Positions 17,556 to 26,892 of a stretch of 64,000 nucleotides of DNA are shown here, piece by piece. The notes beneath the pieces are model-generated. The model had not been told where the DNA came from, made no database searches, and saw only the letters and a list, made by a program, of their open reading frames with translations. The stretch lies in assembly GCF_003286915.1 (NCBI RefSeq), contig NZ_QMFY01000010.1, positions 155,194-219,193 on the forward strand, written 5' to 3'. Numbering within the stretch: the stretch's first letter is position 1; every line of letters begins with the position of its first letter. Origin of the DNA: Pseudochryseolinea flava. Its GTDB lineage: Bacteria; Bacteroidota; Bacteroidia; Cytophagales; Cyclobacteriaceae. A program made the position numbers and the translations under genes.

Positions 17556-18847
17556 ACTCATTCTTAGAATTCTTTTCATTTGCAGATCCCAACATTCGCT
17601 ACGTTGCTTTCGGCGCCGTACTGCTTACGGCGAGCTCTGCAATTGTCGGATCGTTCACATTCCTGAATAAGAAGTCCCTTATTGGCGACGCTATCGCTCA
17701 CGCTGTGCTACCTGGAATCTGTCTCGGGTTTATCGTATCACAAACCAAAAATCCTGTTATACTTATTACAGGCGCGTTTATAACGGGATGGCTTTCGCTT
17801 CTTGCCGTAGAATTCATTACGGCCCGAACTAGACTCAAAGAAGACACCGCTATCGGACTTGTGCTATCTGTGTTTTTTGGCATCGGCATCGTAATGCTCA
17901 CAGTAATTCAAAAATCAGGTAATGCTGCACAGTCAGGACTCGATCATTTTCTATTTGGTAAAGCCGCTGCACTTGTTGGCGATGATCTTATCGCATTCGG
18001 AAGTGTAGCATTGATACTATTGATCGTTGTCTACTTTCTTTTCAAAGAATTCGCACTCTTGGCTTTCGACAAAGATTATGCAAGGAGTATCGGCTTTCCC
18101 GTAAGGATCATCGAACTCGTACTGACATCGCTTATTGTATTGGCTGTTGTTATTGGCATTCAAGCTGTCGGTGTAGTACTAATGGCGGCGATCCTTATTA
18201 CCCCGGCAGCGGCGGCAAGGTTTTGGACAAACAAAATTACCGTCATGATTTTATTGGCGAGCATCTTTGGTGCCGTGAGTGGATTATCGGGGGCTTACAT
18301 CTCTTATATCGCGCCAGCTATGCCCACCGGGCCGTGGATTGTTATCGTCATTTCGACTATCGCCTTCATCTCGTTTTTCTTTGCTCCGAAACGCGGCGTG
18401 ATCAACAGGCTCTTTCGTCAAGCAACGATTCGCAGAACAATCAACGACGAAAATGTATTAAAAGCATTCTACCAATTGGGCGAAGAGAACAAAAACTTTT
18501 TCAATCCCCACCCTGCTGAGGCTGTTCTCAGAAAAAGAAGAATGCAGCACGGTGCTATGATCAAAATCCTTGAGCGTCTACAAGCACAAGGATACCTCGA
18601 AAAAGCAAAACCAGGATGGACGCTGACTGAAGAAGGAAAATTAAGAGCGCAGCGTGTGGTGAAGATACACCGTTTATGGGAGCTTTATCTTACAACGGAA
18701 TTGCGGATCGCACCCGATCACGTTCATGACGATGCAGACACGATTGAGCACTTGCTCACCCCCGAACTGGAAGCGGAACTTGAGAGAATATTACAATTTC
18801 CGAAAGCGGATCCTCACCAGTCTGAAATTCCATACCGAGACCGCTGA
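17552..18847 (+). CDS. mntC: Metal ABC transporter permease fused to a C-terminal DtxR-type regulatory domain
   Basis: Residues 1 to about 285 form a normal ABC-3 permease with eight or nine membrane segments and the family motif IGDAIAHAVLPG. From about 290 to 431 the protein continues as a soluble domain. It starts with a winged-helix segment (AVLRKRRMQHGAMIKILERL, then LTEEGKLRAQRVVKIHRLWE) and ends with metal-site-like sequence (APDHVHDDADTIEHLL, then FPKADPHQSEIP). That tail matches DtxR/MntR dimerization domains in its HRLWE, Asp/His and DPH elements. The fusion would place a metal-sensing, DNA-binding-like module on the cytoplasmic face of the importer. Confidence 0.88.
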   Translation: MNSFLEFFSFADPNIRYVAFGAVLLTASSAIVGSFTFLNKKSLIGDAIAHAVLPGICLGFIVSQTKNPVILITGAFITGWLSLLAVEFITARTRLKEDTAIGLVLSVFFGIGIVMLTVIQKSGNAAQSGLDHFLFGKAAALVGDDLIAFGSVALILLIVVYFLFKEFALLAFDKDYARSIGFPVRIIELVLTSLIVLAVVIGIQAVGVVLMAAILITPAAAARFWTNKITVMILLASIFGAVSGLSGAYISYIAPAMPTGPWIVIVISTIAFISFFFAPKRGVINRLFRQATIRRTINDENVLKAFYQLGEENKNFFNPHPAEAVLRKRRMQHGAMIKILERLQAQGYLEKAKPGWTLTEEGKLRAQRVVKIHRLWELYLTTELRIAPDHVHDDADTIEHLLTPELEAELERILQFPKADPHQSEIPYRDR

Positions 18848-18879
18848 AACAAAATGTGAATGTAAAGAGAAAGACAATC

Positions 18880-19749
18880 ATGAACGACATCTATATCATT
18901 ACAACGGCCTCGCTAGTGGCATCTTCATGTGCGCTACTCGGATGCTTTTTAATTCTTAGAAAAATGGCGATGGTTGGCGATGCGATCTCGCATGCCGTGT
19001 TACCTGGTATTGTGATCGCGTTTTTGATTTCAGGATCAAGAGACTCGATCACGATGCTGATCGGTGCCGGACTCATTGGTATTCTGACAACATTCTTAAT
19101 TGAATTCTTCCACAAGAAAGCGAAACTTCAAACGGACGCATCCATTGGCGTAACATTCACGTGGCTCTTTGCAGTGGGGGTAGTGCTCATTTCACTCTTT
19201 GCAGGAAAGGTAGACTTAGACCAAGATTGCGTGCTCTATGGTGAGATCGCTTATGTACCGATCGATATTTTAATTATCAATAATGAAAGTTTCGGACCAC
19301 GCGCGCTTTATATCATGAGCGCCATTTTATTCGCGATCATTCTATTTATTTACATTGGATACAAAGAACTATTTCTTACTACGTTCGATCCGGCTTACGC
19401 ATCTGCTATTGGTATCTCAACTTCCCTCTGGCACTATTTATTGATGAGCGCTGTCTCCCTTACTACGGTGGCATCATTCGAATCTGTTGGTGCAATCTTA
19501 GTCGTGGCACTGCTCATTGCCCCTGCAGCTACTGCTTATCTGCTAACCGATAATTTTAAGCTGATGCTCGTCATTGCGTGCTTAGCCGGCATTGCAGCAT
19601 CGGTGACAGGCTACTACGTTGCCGTATGGCTCGACTCCTCTATCGCAGGGTCCATTGCCATGATGGCTGGCGTGATTTTCACGTTCACGCTGATCTTTTC
19701 TCCTTCGCATGGATTAATCTCCAAAAGGTTGAAAGCAACCATCGGGTGA
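18880..19749 (+). CDS. mntD: Metal ABC transporter permease, second subunit
   Basis: This is an ABC-3 permease of 289 residues with about eight membrane helices and the VGDAISHAVLPGIVIAF motif. It lacks the DtxR-type tail of its neighbour. An in-frame ATG at 18856 exists, but ATG 18880 (MNDIYIITTASLVAS) places the first helix correctly. With mntC it should form a heterodimeric membrane channel. It is the last gene of the metal operon; the next gene is 175 bases away on the other strand. Confidence 0.9.
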   Translation: MNDIYIITTASLVASSCALLGCFLILRKMAMVGDAISHAVLPGIVIAFLISGSRDSITMLIGAGLIGILTTFLIEFFHKKAKLQTDASIGVTFTWLFAVGVVLISLFAGKVDLDQDCVLYGEIAYVPIDILIINNESFGPRALYIMSAILFAIILFIYIGYKELFLTTFDPAYASAIGISTSLWHYLLMSAVSLTTVASFESVGAILVVALLIAPAATAYLLTDNFKLMLVIACLAGIAASVTGYYVAVWLDSSIAGSIAMMAGVIFTFTLIFSPSHGLISKRLKATIG

Positions 19750-19924
19750 GTTTATATTTCAACACATGGACCACAGAAATTCAAGAAAGAACATTGCAGA
19801 CCGACACTCCAAGAATTAAAGCAAGGGAATGAACGGGGCGGCGAGGGATTCATTCTATCTCAGTACTTAGTCAATCACATTGATTCGTAATGCACGATTA
19901 AACGGGAATGCGGTTACTCCTCAC

Positions 19925-20305
19925 CTATTTTTTCACCTTACGCTTCAGGGGCGCTTTCTTCTTTTTCTTCTTCGATGCTTTGGCCTTCTCATTAAAATCC
20001 AGACAAAGCTTTAGCCAGTACTCAAAATTCGCCTTTGACTTATAGCCCGCTTCGTTAACGTAACAATAACCACGAAGCTGTTTACCTTTCATGATCATCG
20101 GCTCAAATCCATTCCTTTCAGCAACATCTTCCTCCAACGCCGGGTCGTAACGACACATCAGATTATCACCGCTCACATTAATACACATCTTCCCTTTCAC
20201 TAAAAAAGCGAGGCCTCGAAACATCTCTTGCTCCACGACCTTAATATCAGGGATCAACTCGAGATATGTCCTAATTCGTTCAGCAAGGGCAAGGTTATAA
20301 GCCAT
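19925..20305 (-). CDS. TfoX N-terminal-domain protein
   Basis: The 126-residue protein matches the TfoX N-terminal domain: ALAERIRTYLELIPDIKVVE, then EMFRGLAFLVKGKMCINVSG, with the conserved MFRGLAFLV element. Full-length TfoX/Sxy controls competence in Gammaproteobacteria. Bacteroidota homologues have only this domain, and their role is unknown. The C-terminus is a lysine-rich tail (KASKKKKKKAPLKRK) that may bind nucleic acid. Confidence 0.8.
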   Translation of the reverse strand: MAYNLALAERIRTYLELIPDIKVVEQEMFRGLAFLVKGKMCINVSGDNLMCRYDPALEEDVAERNGFEPMIMKGKQLRGYCYVNEAGYKSKANFEYWLKLCLDFNEKAKASKKKKKKAPLKRKVKK

Positions 20306-20447
20306 AGTGAGATGGATTTAATACAACAATTGTGCAGACAGCAATCGGGGTCTTCTTTTTGACAAAGTGGTTACGAGCCAACCATTGAACAAAAGCTCGC
20401 CACTTTATAAATTTACCTAGATATTCAATATATCAAAAGATCGGTCT

Positions 20448-21056
20448 ATGACTAAATCAACGGAAAACTTCCGGCACTTCCTTAACCAAGTTGTGCCACT
20501 CCATGAACACGATTTCACGATTGGGTTTCAGTACTTCCATGAGCGAAGGTTAACAAAGGGTGAGCATTTCATCGAAGCAGGTGAAGTCTGTAAACAACTG
20601 GCCTTTGTGAACTCGGGAATGCTTCGCACATATTTCGTTGATGATAATGCCGAAGAAGTGACCTATTGTTTTTGCACAGAGAACCATTTCGAAACCAGCT
20701 TCAAGAGTTTTATACAACAAAAACCATCGACACTGTCCATTCAATCCCTCGAAGACACTAACCTCTTGGTGATTAATTTTCAAGACCTTCAGCAGCTTTA
20801 TTGGAAAAGTAAAACATGGGAACGCATCGGTCGGGTTTTCTCCGAGAAGGAATATCTAAAAATGGAAGAGCACGCGTCGAATGTAAAAAATGAAACAGCC
20901 TCAGCCAAGTATTTACGTTTGATGACCGATCATCCGCAAATCATTCAAAAGGCTCCGTTGAATTACATCGCCTCATACCTTGGAATCACCCCACGTCACC
21001 TGAGCAGATTGCGCGGCGAGTTAAATTCTGGACATTTGTCTACTGCGAAAAACTAG
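20448..21056 (+). CDS. Crp/Fnr-family transcriptional regulator
   Basis: The 202-residue protein has an N-terminal cyclic-nucleotide-binding-type barrel (about residues 15-130, with LTKGEHFIEAGEVCKQLAFV). The C-terminal helix-turn-helix reads APLNYIASYLGITPRHLSRL. There are no FNR-type cysteines, so the ligand is unknown. It lies 32 bases upstream of the hydrolase gene on the same strand and may control it. Confidence 0.82.
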   Translation: MTKSTENFRHFLNQVVPLHEHDFTIGFQYFHERRLTKGEHFIEAGEVCKQLAFVNSGMLRTYFVDDNAEEVTYCFCTENHFETSFKSFIQQKPSTLSIQSLEDTNLLVINFQDLQQLYWKSKTWERIGRVFSEKEYLKMEEHASNVKNETASAKYLRLMTDHPQIIQKAPLNYIASYLGITPRHLSRLRGELNSGHLSTAKN

Positions 21057-21088
21057 AATGCCCCGACCTTGCATAGAAATTCTCTACT

Positions 21089-21979
21089 ATGCAATCCGAA
21101 ACTCAACATGCAACTAATGCCTTATTTCAAAGACACCATGCTCCGATTGCCGAGGGCATCACGTACGTCGATGAAGGCTCTGGCGAACCGATACTCTTCC
21201 TCCACGGTGCGTTATCCAACAGCAATACCTGGCGCAAAGTCATTCCTATTTTATGCCAACACTATCGATGTTTGGCAATCGATCTTCCATTAGGCGGACA
21301 CACGATTCCGCTTAGTGAACAAACTGACCTTTCCGTCTCCGGAATCGTGGACATCATCTTTAACTTTCTCGATTTCTTAAAACTCTCAAACGTCGTTCTC
21401 ATTTCGAACGACACTGGAAATGCCTACGCCCAAGTGTTCTGCGCACAATATCCCGACCGCGTGAACACGCTCATCTTGTCTAATGGTGAAGGATTGGACA
21501 TTTTTCCTCCGGCAAAGTTCGCATACCTAAGGCACGCTGTTCGTGTTCCCGGCTTCACTTTCTCGATGTCAAAAGTATTCTCGATCAAACGATTCTTGAA
21601 AAGTGACCTCATACTTGGCTTACTCACACTTCAGGCCACCAACCAAGACCTGCACACTTTATATATCAAGTCATTCGTTGAAAATAAGAACGTCCGAAAA
21701 AATTTTTCCGCTGTAGCAAGAACATGGTCAAAGGACGTTACATTATCAGCTGCTGAGAAATTAAAGCACTATCACAAGCCCGTTTTGATCCTTTGGGGAA
21801 ATGAGGACAAAGCGCTTTTCCCTATGACGCTTGCCATTCGATTGTATCACCTTTTCCCCAAAGCCGAACTTGCTACGATCGACGGCGCTAGAACATATGT
21901 CCAAGAAGATAGTCCACAACTCATGGCACATCACATCAAAACGTTTATCGAAAAGCAAGTTAACGACGAAAATATTTAA
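21089..21979 (+). CDS. Alpha/beta hydrolase (haloalkane dehalogenase-like branch)
   Basis: The 296-residue protein has the oxyanion-region motif EPILFLHGALSNSNTW and a nucleophile elbow reading ISNDTGNAY, where Asp replaces the usual Ser. That change is typical of the dehalogenase and related 'NDTG' branch. The position normally holding the catalytic His reads DGARTYVQEDSP without a histidine. I believe this is normal for the branch, so catalysis is uncertain. The neighbouring Crp-like regulator suggests inducible expression. Confidence 0.7.
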   Translation: MQSETQHATNALFQRHHAPIAEGITYVDEGSGEPILFLHGALSNSNTWRKVIPILCQHYRCLAIDLPLGGHTIPLSEQTDLSVSGIVDIIFNFLDFLKLSNVVLISNDTGNAYAQVFCAQYPDRVNTLILSNGEGLDIFPPAKFAYLRHAVRVPGFTFSMSKVFSIKRFLKSDLILGLLTLQATNQDLHTLYIKSFVENKNVRKNFSAVARTWSKDVTLSAAEKLKHYHKPVLILWGNEDKALFPMTLAIRLYHLFPKAELATIDGARTYVQEDSPQLMAHHIKTFIEKQVNDENI

Positions 21980-22165
21980 CGAGGGTTTCTCAATACGACG
22001 GTTGCAAAGTCCTCGCAAGCAGAATATCCCGGACGATTGCATCGGGTTGGAAATATCAACACGATAATGGCAATACAGAACCAAAAGAATACTACCCAAC
22101 AATAAAACTGGGTAGCAATATGATATCACTACCCAGCATAGTTCCTGAATCAACTATAAACGCTC

Positions 22166-24598
22166 CTACTCCGATCGCAAGATTTTAGCGGGATTAACAT
22201 TGGCACCTTTAAATATCTGTAGCCCAACCGTTGTAATCGCGATAATAGTCAAGATAACAGTAGGTACGATGAATAGATCTACAGCCAAAGGAATGCGAAA
22301 CGCGAATCCACTCAACCATTCGTTCAAACCATACCATGTAAGTGGCAAACCGATTACACTGGCAATGAGTACAAGCTTGAAGAATTGCCATGACAATAAA
22401 GTCATGATGCTTGGCACCGATGCACCCAACACTTTTCGTATACCGATCTCTTTAAGTTTCTGCGTAGTGGTAAAGGATGCAAGACCCCACAGTCCTAAGC
22501 AGGCAATCACTATGGCTAAACCAGCAAACAGACTGAAAATATTACCAAACTGCTTGTCGTCTTTATACTGCTTATCAAAAAAGTCATCGAGGAAATAGAA
22601 GTTAAACGGATTCCCTGGGAATACTTCTTTGTACTTGCGCTCGATAGCATCAAGCGTATTTGACATATCTGCCGTATTGATATGAATACTAAAAGCTCGT
22701 CCTGAGATCGTATCTGCTTTGAACATAAATGGTGTATGATCAGTCTTCAGCGAGTTCCAATGAAAGTTCTTCATTACACCAACAATTTCGGTTGTATCGC
22801 CCAACACCATCCGTTCACTCATCGCTTGCTCGGGAGTTCCCAGTCCATAAACTTTCAAAGCCGCCTCGTTCACAATAACACCAGTCATGCTCGACTTGAG
22901 TGTAATATCAAATTTTTTCCCCGCTAACATTTCAACATTATATGTATCAATGAAATCTGGATCTATCCATACAACGCTACCAGATTTATTATCCTCCACT
23001 GGTGCGCCCACTTTTCTAAACTGACCACCCCAATTATGTCCGGCACCAGGTGTTGAACCAGAAGTAGCAACGCTAAGCACACCTGGAATCTTTTTCATTT
23101 CGTCTTTTGCCGTCATCAACCGCTGGCGTCCTGTACCTTCTTCCATCACCGCCGGACCATTTACAATGACCATCTGATCCATCGTCAGCCCTTTATCCAT
23201 GTTGCGCATGAAGATCAGTTGTCGATAAATGGCAAACGTCCCTGCAATCAACACCAACGAAGAAACAAATTGAAATACCACCAACGCCTTGCGCAGTGAA
23301 AATCCGCCAACAGCGCGCTCCGATTTTCCCTTGAGCACCTCCGTGATTCGAAATGACGAGAGAATAAATGCCGGGTACGCGCCCGAAACAATAGCGCCAA
23401 CAAAAAACAGCGCGAATAGAATCAGGTACAAGCGTGGATCCGTGAAATCAAAAGCGAACTCCTTGCCAACAATACTTCCGAGTACAGGCAAAAGCGCTAT
23501 GGCGATCACTAACGCAAGTGCAACGCTAACAAAATTCACAAGCACTGATTCAAGAATAAACTGTGACATCAACTGAGATCGAAATGCGCCCACTGCTTTC
23601 TTGATTCCTACTTCCCGCGCCCGTTCCATTGCGCGTGCCGTCGACAAGTTGATGTAGTTTACCCACGCTATCGCCAAAATAAAAATCGAGATAACAATGA
23701 AAAAGTAAATCGTGTTTACACTCATCGTTGCCGCAGATTCATAGTTCATTCCTGGATGAAGATGGATATCTAGGATGGGTTGAAAATTAAGGATATCCTT
23801 TCCATTCACGCGCTTTAAATCTTCGCCCCTGTATTTTTCAATGAAAGTCGCGAGCTTTGCCTCTGCCTGCTGCGGTGTGGTGTTGTCGTGTAGCTCGACA
23901 TACGAGATAAAATTATTCCAGCCCCAACCTTTATCATCCTGGTATTGCGGATTCTGAAGAAGATTATGCATGGGAAGTAACACCTCAAATAGAAAATGAG
24001 AATTCTCTGGAACGTTCTCAATCACAGCGGTTACTTCGTAGTCACCAGGGCACCATCCACCTGATATCTTAATTACTTTTCCAATCGGTTCTTCTCCCGG
24101 CTTAAAATAACGCGATGCTACTTTCTCCGTCAACACAATCGACGATGGTTTGTCAAGTGCAGCGCTTAGATTTCCATCAATTGCCTCATAGGTAAACATA
24201 TCCAGAAATGTAGAGTCAACAATCTGAATACCCTCTTCATAGAAAGTTGATGGCTCACCTTCGGTACGCGCATAGCTCATCACAGCACCGCCATACATCG
24301 GATGCGTTCGCGTGTAACGTTTTACTTCGGGGATGTCGGCCAAGAGTGCAGGTGCCTGCGCGTATCCGGACAGCACCGATGTTCCGCGAAGTTCACCTTG
24401 ACGATAAACCGTCGTCGTGGTACGATAAACGTTTTGCGCATTCTTATGATACGAATCATAACTTAACTCGAAATCAACATATTTCAAGATTACGAGACAC
24501 ACAGCAACGCCAATGGCAAGCCCGAAGATGTTAATGAACGAATACAATTTTCGTTTCATCAGGTTTCTGAAAGCAATGAGAAGATAGTTTTTAATCAT
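22166..24598 (-). CDS. FtsX/MacB-type ABC transporter permease (810 aa)
   Basis: This large membrane protein belongs to the 'ABC transporter permease' group common in Bacteroidota. It has an N-terminal helix (LYSFINIFGLAIGVAVCLVI), a MacB-type periplasmic domain and three helices near residues 290-420. A second periplasmic domain and a C-terminal FtsX helix bundle follow (FASFTTTQKLKEIGIRKVLG, then NPAKILRSE at the end). Such proteins work with a separate ATPase and act as mechanotransmission pumps or lipoprotein/peptide exporters. No ATPase gene is adjacent. The substrate is unknown. Confidence 0.87.
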   Translation of the reverse strand: MIKNYLLIAFRNLMKRKLYSFINIFGLAIGVAVCLVILKYVDFELSYDSYHKNAQNVYRTTTTVYRQGELRGTSVLSGYAQAPALLADIPEVKRYTRTHPMYGGAVMSYARTEGEPSTFYEEGIQIVDSTFLDMFTYEAIDGNLSAALDKPSSIVLTEKVASRYFKPGEEPIGKVIKISGGWCPGDYEVTAVIENVPENSHFLFEVLLPMHNLLQNPQYQDDKGWGWNNFISYVELHDNTTPQQAEAKLATFIEKYRGEDLKRVNGKDILNFQPILDIHLHPGMNYESAATMSVNTIYFFIVISIFILAIAWVNYINLSTARAMERAREVGIKKAVGAFRSQLMSQFILESVLVNFVSVALALVIAIALLPVLGSIVGKEFAFDFTDPRLYLILFALFFVGAIVSGAYPAFILSSFRITEVLKGKSERAVGGFSLRKALVVFQFVSSLVLIAGTFAIYRQLIFMRNMDKGLTMDQMVIVNGPAVMEEGTGRQRLMTAKDEMKKIPGVLSVATSGSTPGAGHNWGGQFRKVGAPVEDNKSGSVVWIDPDFIDTYNVEMLAGKKFDITLKSSMTGVIVNEAALKVYGLGTPEQAMSERMVLGDTTEIVGVMKNFHWNSLKTDHTPFMFKADTISGRAFSIHINTADMSNTLDAIERKYKEVFPGNPFNFYFLDDFFDKQYKDDKQFGNIFSLFAGLAIVIACLGLWGLASFTTTQKLKEIGIRKVLGASVPSIMTLLSWQFFKLVLIASVIGLPLTWYGLNEWLSGFAFRIPLAVDLFIVPTVILTIIAITTVGLQIFKGANVNPAKILRSE

Positions 24599-24781
24599 AA
24601 CAGGAAGGGATATCGGTATTTACTTATGTTCATTTCAGCCCAACACGACAACAGTCGCTAACAATACTTCCAAATCTTACGACGGTTACAGTGACAGGAA
24701 ACTATTTTCTTCAGCACATCCTGTAACAAACAAAGCGTGTTGTATTTCCGGCGACCCAGGAAAGTTAACTGATTGACGCTC

Positions 24782-24890
24782 ATCACCCAATACCCAACAC
24801 CCGAATTTCCAACTCCTAACACCCAATCCCCAATTCCCAATACCCAATCCCCAACCCCCAACCCCCCAACCCCCAATAGAACTTCCAGCG
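24782..24890. repeat. C-rich heptanucleotide array (CCCAATN units) upstream of mnmE
   Basis: More than ten seven-base units such as CCCAATA, CCCAACA, CCCAATC and CCCAATT follow each other, ending in a C-rich tract. The array fills most of the 324-base gap between the permease start and mnmE. The rest of the gap (24599-24780) shows no gene. Translating the array creates a false proline-rich N-terminal extension of MnmE. Confidence 0.85.
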
Positions 24891-24898
24891 ATGTTAAC

Positions 24899-24906
24899 TA
24901 CCTTTG
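24899..24906 (+). promoter_or_regulatory. TAnnTTTG -7 box for mnmE
   Basis: TACCTTTG at 24899-24906 fits the Bacteroidota -7 consensus and lies 16 bases before the chosen mnmE start. A transcript from here would begin downstream of the heptamer array, which supports the shorter MnmE start. Confidence 0.5.
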
Positions 24907-24922
24907 CACTAAATACATTAAG

Positions 24923-26281
24923 ATGTTCGAGGAGACAATCGTGGCATTGGCTACAGCACAGGGAATTTCAGCAATCGCGGTTATCCGACTTTCAGGGATC
25001 GATGCCATTGCTATAACGCAGAAAGTATTTCAAGGAAAAAACCTCCTTGACCAGCCATCACACACCATCCATTTTGGAAACCTCAAGGATGGCGACCGGG
25101 TCATCGATGAAGTACTTGTATCCATCTTTAAGGCTCCGAACTCCTTCACAAAAGAAAATAGCACAGAAATCTCGTGTCACGGCTCCCCGGTGATTGTGAA
25201 AGAAATCATCAAAGTGCTATTAAAACATGGCGCACGCCTCGCACTACCCGGCGAGTTCACCAAACGCGCATTCCTCCATGGACGCTTCGATCTCGCCCAA
25301 GCAGAAGCGGTCGCTGATCTCATTCATGCCGAAACCGATAACGCTCGACAAGCAGCGCTCAACCAAATGCGTGGTGGATTCTCGAAAGAGATAAACGCAC
25401 TTCGCGAAGAACTTATCCACTTCGCATCACTCATTGAACTTGAACTTGACTTCGGAGAGGAAGACGTTGAGTTTGCTGACCGTGATGATTTGAAACAACT
25501 CATCTACAAAATTCAGAAATACACACGCGGACTGATAGACTCTTTTGACTTGGGTAACGTCATCAAGAATGGTGTACCAACGGTGATCGCAGGAAAGCCA
25601 AACGCAGGAAAGTCAACATTGTTGAATACGTTGTTGAACGAAGAAAAAGCGATCGTCTCGGATATCGCTGGAACAACACGTGATGTCATCGAAGATGAAA
25701 TTATTCTCGGCGGCATTAACTTCCGTTTTATCGACACCGCCGGACTTCGCGAAACGCAAGACACAATCGAGGCTATCGGCGTTGAACGCACACGCGAACG
25801 CATGAAGAAAGCGTCGTTGATTATTTATCTTTTCGATCTCACACAAACTACGCTGGAAGACATCAAAGCCGAAGAAGAACATTTGCTTTCCCTGAACATT
25901 CCGTACATCAAAGTTGGAAACAAGGTAGATCGCGCCGATCCAACATTAATAGAAAGACTTACTGCAGAGAATTTCATTTTCATTTCTGCTTCGGAAAAAA
26001 TTTACATTCACGAACTTAAAGAGAAGATACTCTCCTACTTCCACGTTAATGCAGTAAAAACAGGGGATGTGATGGTGACCAATTTGCGTCACTATCAAAA
26101 TCTACTTCAAACCCACGAATCGTTGGATCGCGTATTAGAAGGATTAGATCACGGCATCACCGGCGATATCGTCGCGATGGATATTCGACAAGCGCTTCAC
26201 TACCTCGGAGAAATCACGGGTACGATTACGACGGATGATTTGTTGGATAATATTTTTTCGAAGTTTTGTATTGGGAAATGA
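24923..26281 (+). CDS. mnmE: tRNA modification GTPase MnmE
   Basis: MnmE with MnmG installs the 5-carboxymethylaminomethyl group on U34 of certain tRNAs. From ATG 24923 (MFEETIVALATAQGISAIAV) the length is 452 residues, as usual. The N-terminal formyl-THF-binding domain is followed by an inserted GTPase domain with G1 GKPNAGKST, G2 DIAGTTRD, G3 DTAGLRET and G4 NKVD. The protein ends in the conserved FCIGK. The frame is open 50 codons further upstream, but that part translates a heptamer repeat and is rejected. Accessory DNA starts directly after its stop codon. Confidence 0.97.
   Translation: MFEETIVALATAQGISAIAVIRLSGIDAIAITQKVFQGKNLLDQPSHTIHFGNLKDGDRVIDEVLVSIFKAPNSFTKENSTEISCHGSPVIVKEIIKVLLKHGARLALPGEFTKRAFLHGRFDLAQAEAVADLIHAETDNARQAALNQMRGGFSKEINALREELIHFASLIELELDFGEEDVEFADRDDLKQLIYKIQKYTRGLIDSFDLGNVIKNGVPTVIAGKPNAGKSTLLNTLLNEEKAIVSDIAGTTRDVIEDEIILGGINFRFIDTAGLRETQDTIEAIGVERTRERMKKASLIIYLFDLTQTTLEDIKAEEEHLLSLNIPYIKVGNKVDRADPTLIERLTAENFIFISASEKIYIHELKEKILSYFHVNAVKTGDVMVTNLRHYQNLLQTHESLDRVLEGLDHGITGDIVAMDIRQALHYLGEITGTITTDDLLDNIFSKFCIGK
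26262..26281 (+). other. Probable attachment-site core at the 3' end of mnmE
   Basis: The last codons of mnmE (TTTTGTATTGGGAAATGA) correspond to the mnmE/trmE 3'-end target used by some integrative elements, of which SGI1 is the best-known case. Integrase genes begin within 650 bases. I found no second copy of this core inside the window, so the other end probably lies outside or has diverged. The assignment is by analogy. Confidence 0.4.
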
Positions 26282-26400
26282 ATCCCCTAAACATCCCTAA
26301 CAAAATCGTGATAACTTCTTATCAGTCAGTACGTTGACTTAAATAGCCCTCAAGGCGCTTTGGCGTTTTTTAGGTGTATTTAGGTCATTTGTGTTACTGG

Positions 26401-26440
26401 TTTGTTACTCGAAATTCTTAACCGAGGCTTGAGTAACAAA
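26401..26440. promoter_or_regulatory. Inverted repeat TTTGTTACTC / GAGTAACAAA behind mnmE
   Basis: Perfect 10-base arms at 26401-26410 and 26431-26440 are separated by 20 bases. The repeat lies in the 238-base gap between mnmE and the first element gene. It could bind the recombinase arm domain or regulate the HTH gene; there is no further evidence. Confidence 0.5.
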
Positions 26441-26519
26441 ATAGTTGTGACAGGGAGAAATGATGGCACACGCTGTCGCTTCCTGGCACGAATGGACACA
26501 CATAGACACGTACAGACAT

Positions 26520-26882
26520 ATGAGCTCAAACATCACAGTTCAAAAGGTTTGTGAGTTCTGCGGGCAGAAGTTCACAGCCAAGACATTGTTCACAAGATAC
26601 TGCTCCAAGCGGTGTAACAGCCGCCATTACAAGCAGCTTGCCAAAGAAGAAAAAGCAAAACTTCTGGGCGCCCAACTCACGTCCACCGTCACCTCTCCCA
26701 CTGAAACCTTAGCCAGTACTGCTCAGGAATATTTCGAGGTTAACGAGGCTGCACAACTCATGCGGATCAGCACCCGAACACTTTTTCGTCTTATTGAGAA
26801 GAAGAAGTTAAAAAAGAAAAAACTTCTATCACGCACCGTGATCTTGAAGGACGATATCAAATCATTTTTTGCCAAACAATAA
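26520..26882 (+). CDS. Zinc-ribbon plus helix-turn-helix protein (excisionase-like)
   Basis: From ATG 26520 (MSSNITVQKVCEFC) the protein has 120 residues. A CxxC...CxxxC zinc finger (CEFCGQKF, then YCSKRCNSRHYK) occupies residues about 10-40. A MerR/excisionase-type helix-turn-helix follows at about 72-115 (EVNEAAQLMRISTRTLFRLI). Proteins of this type precede integrase genes in Bacteroidota mobile elements and probably act in excision or integrase control. An upstream ATG at 26460 is less likely, because the zinc-finger family normally begins at the chosen site. Confidence 0.75.
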   Translation: MSSNITVQKVCEFCGQKFTAKTLFTRYCSKRCNSRHYKQLAKEEKAKLLGAQLTSTVTSPTETLASTAQEYFEVNEAAQLMRISTRTLFRLIEKKKLKKKKLLSRTVILKDDIKSFFAKQ

Positions 26883-26892
26883 AACTAAGGTT

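Noticed and set aside
21089..21979. Hydrolase inactivated by loss of the catalytic histidine
   Set aside because: The TYVQED sequence at the His position seems usual for the NDTG branch of these proteins as I recall it, so it is not a lesion specific to this gene.
24773..24922. Proline-rich 50-residue N-terminal extension of MnmE
   Set aside because: It is the translation of a seven-base DNA repeat; the family starts at MFEETIVALATAQG and a -7 promoter box lies at 24899-24906.
26346..26373. Rho-independent terminator after mnmE
   Set aside because: The stem before the T-run is only three secure base pairs, too weak to claim.
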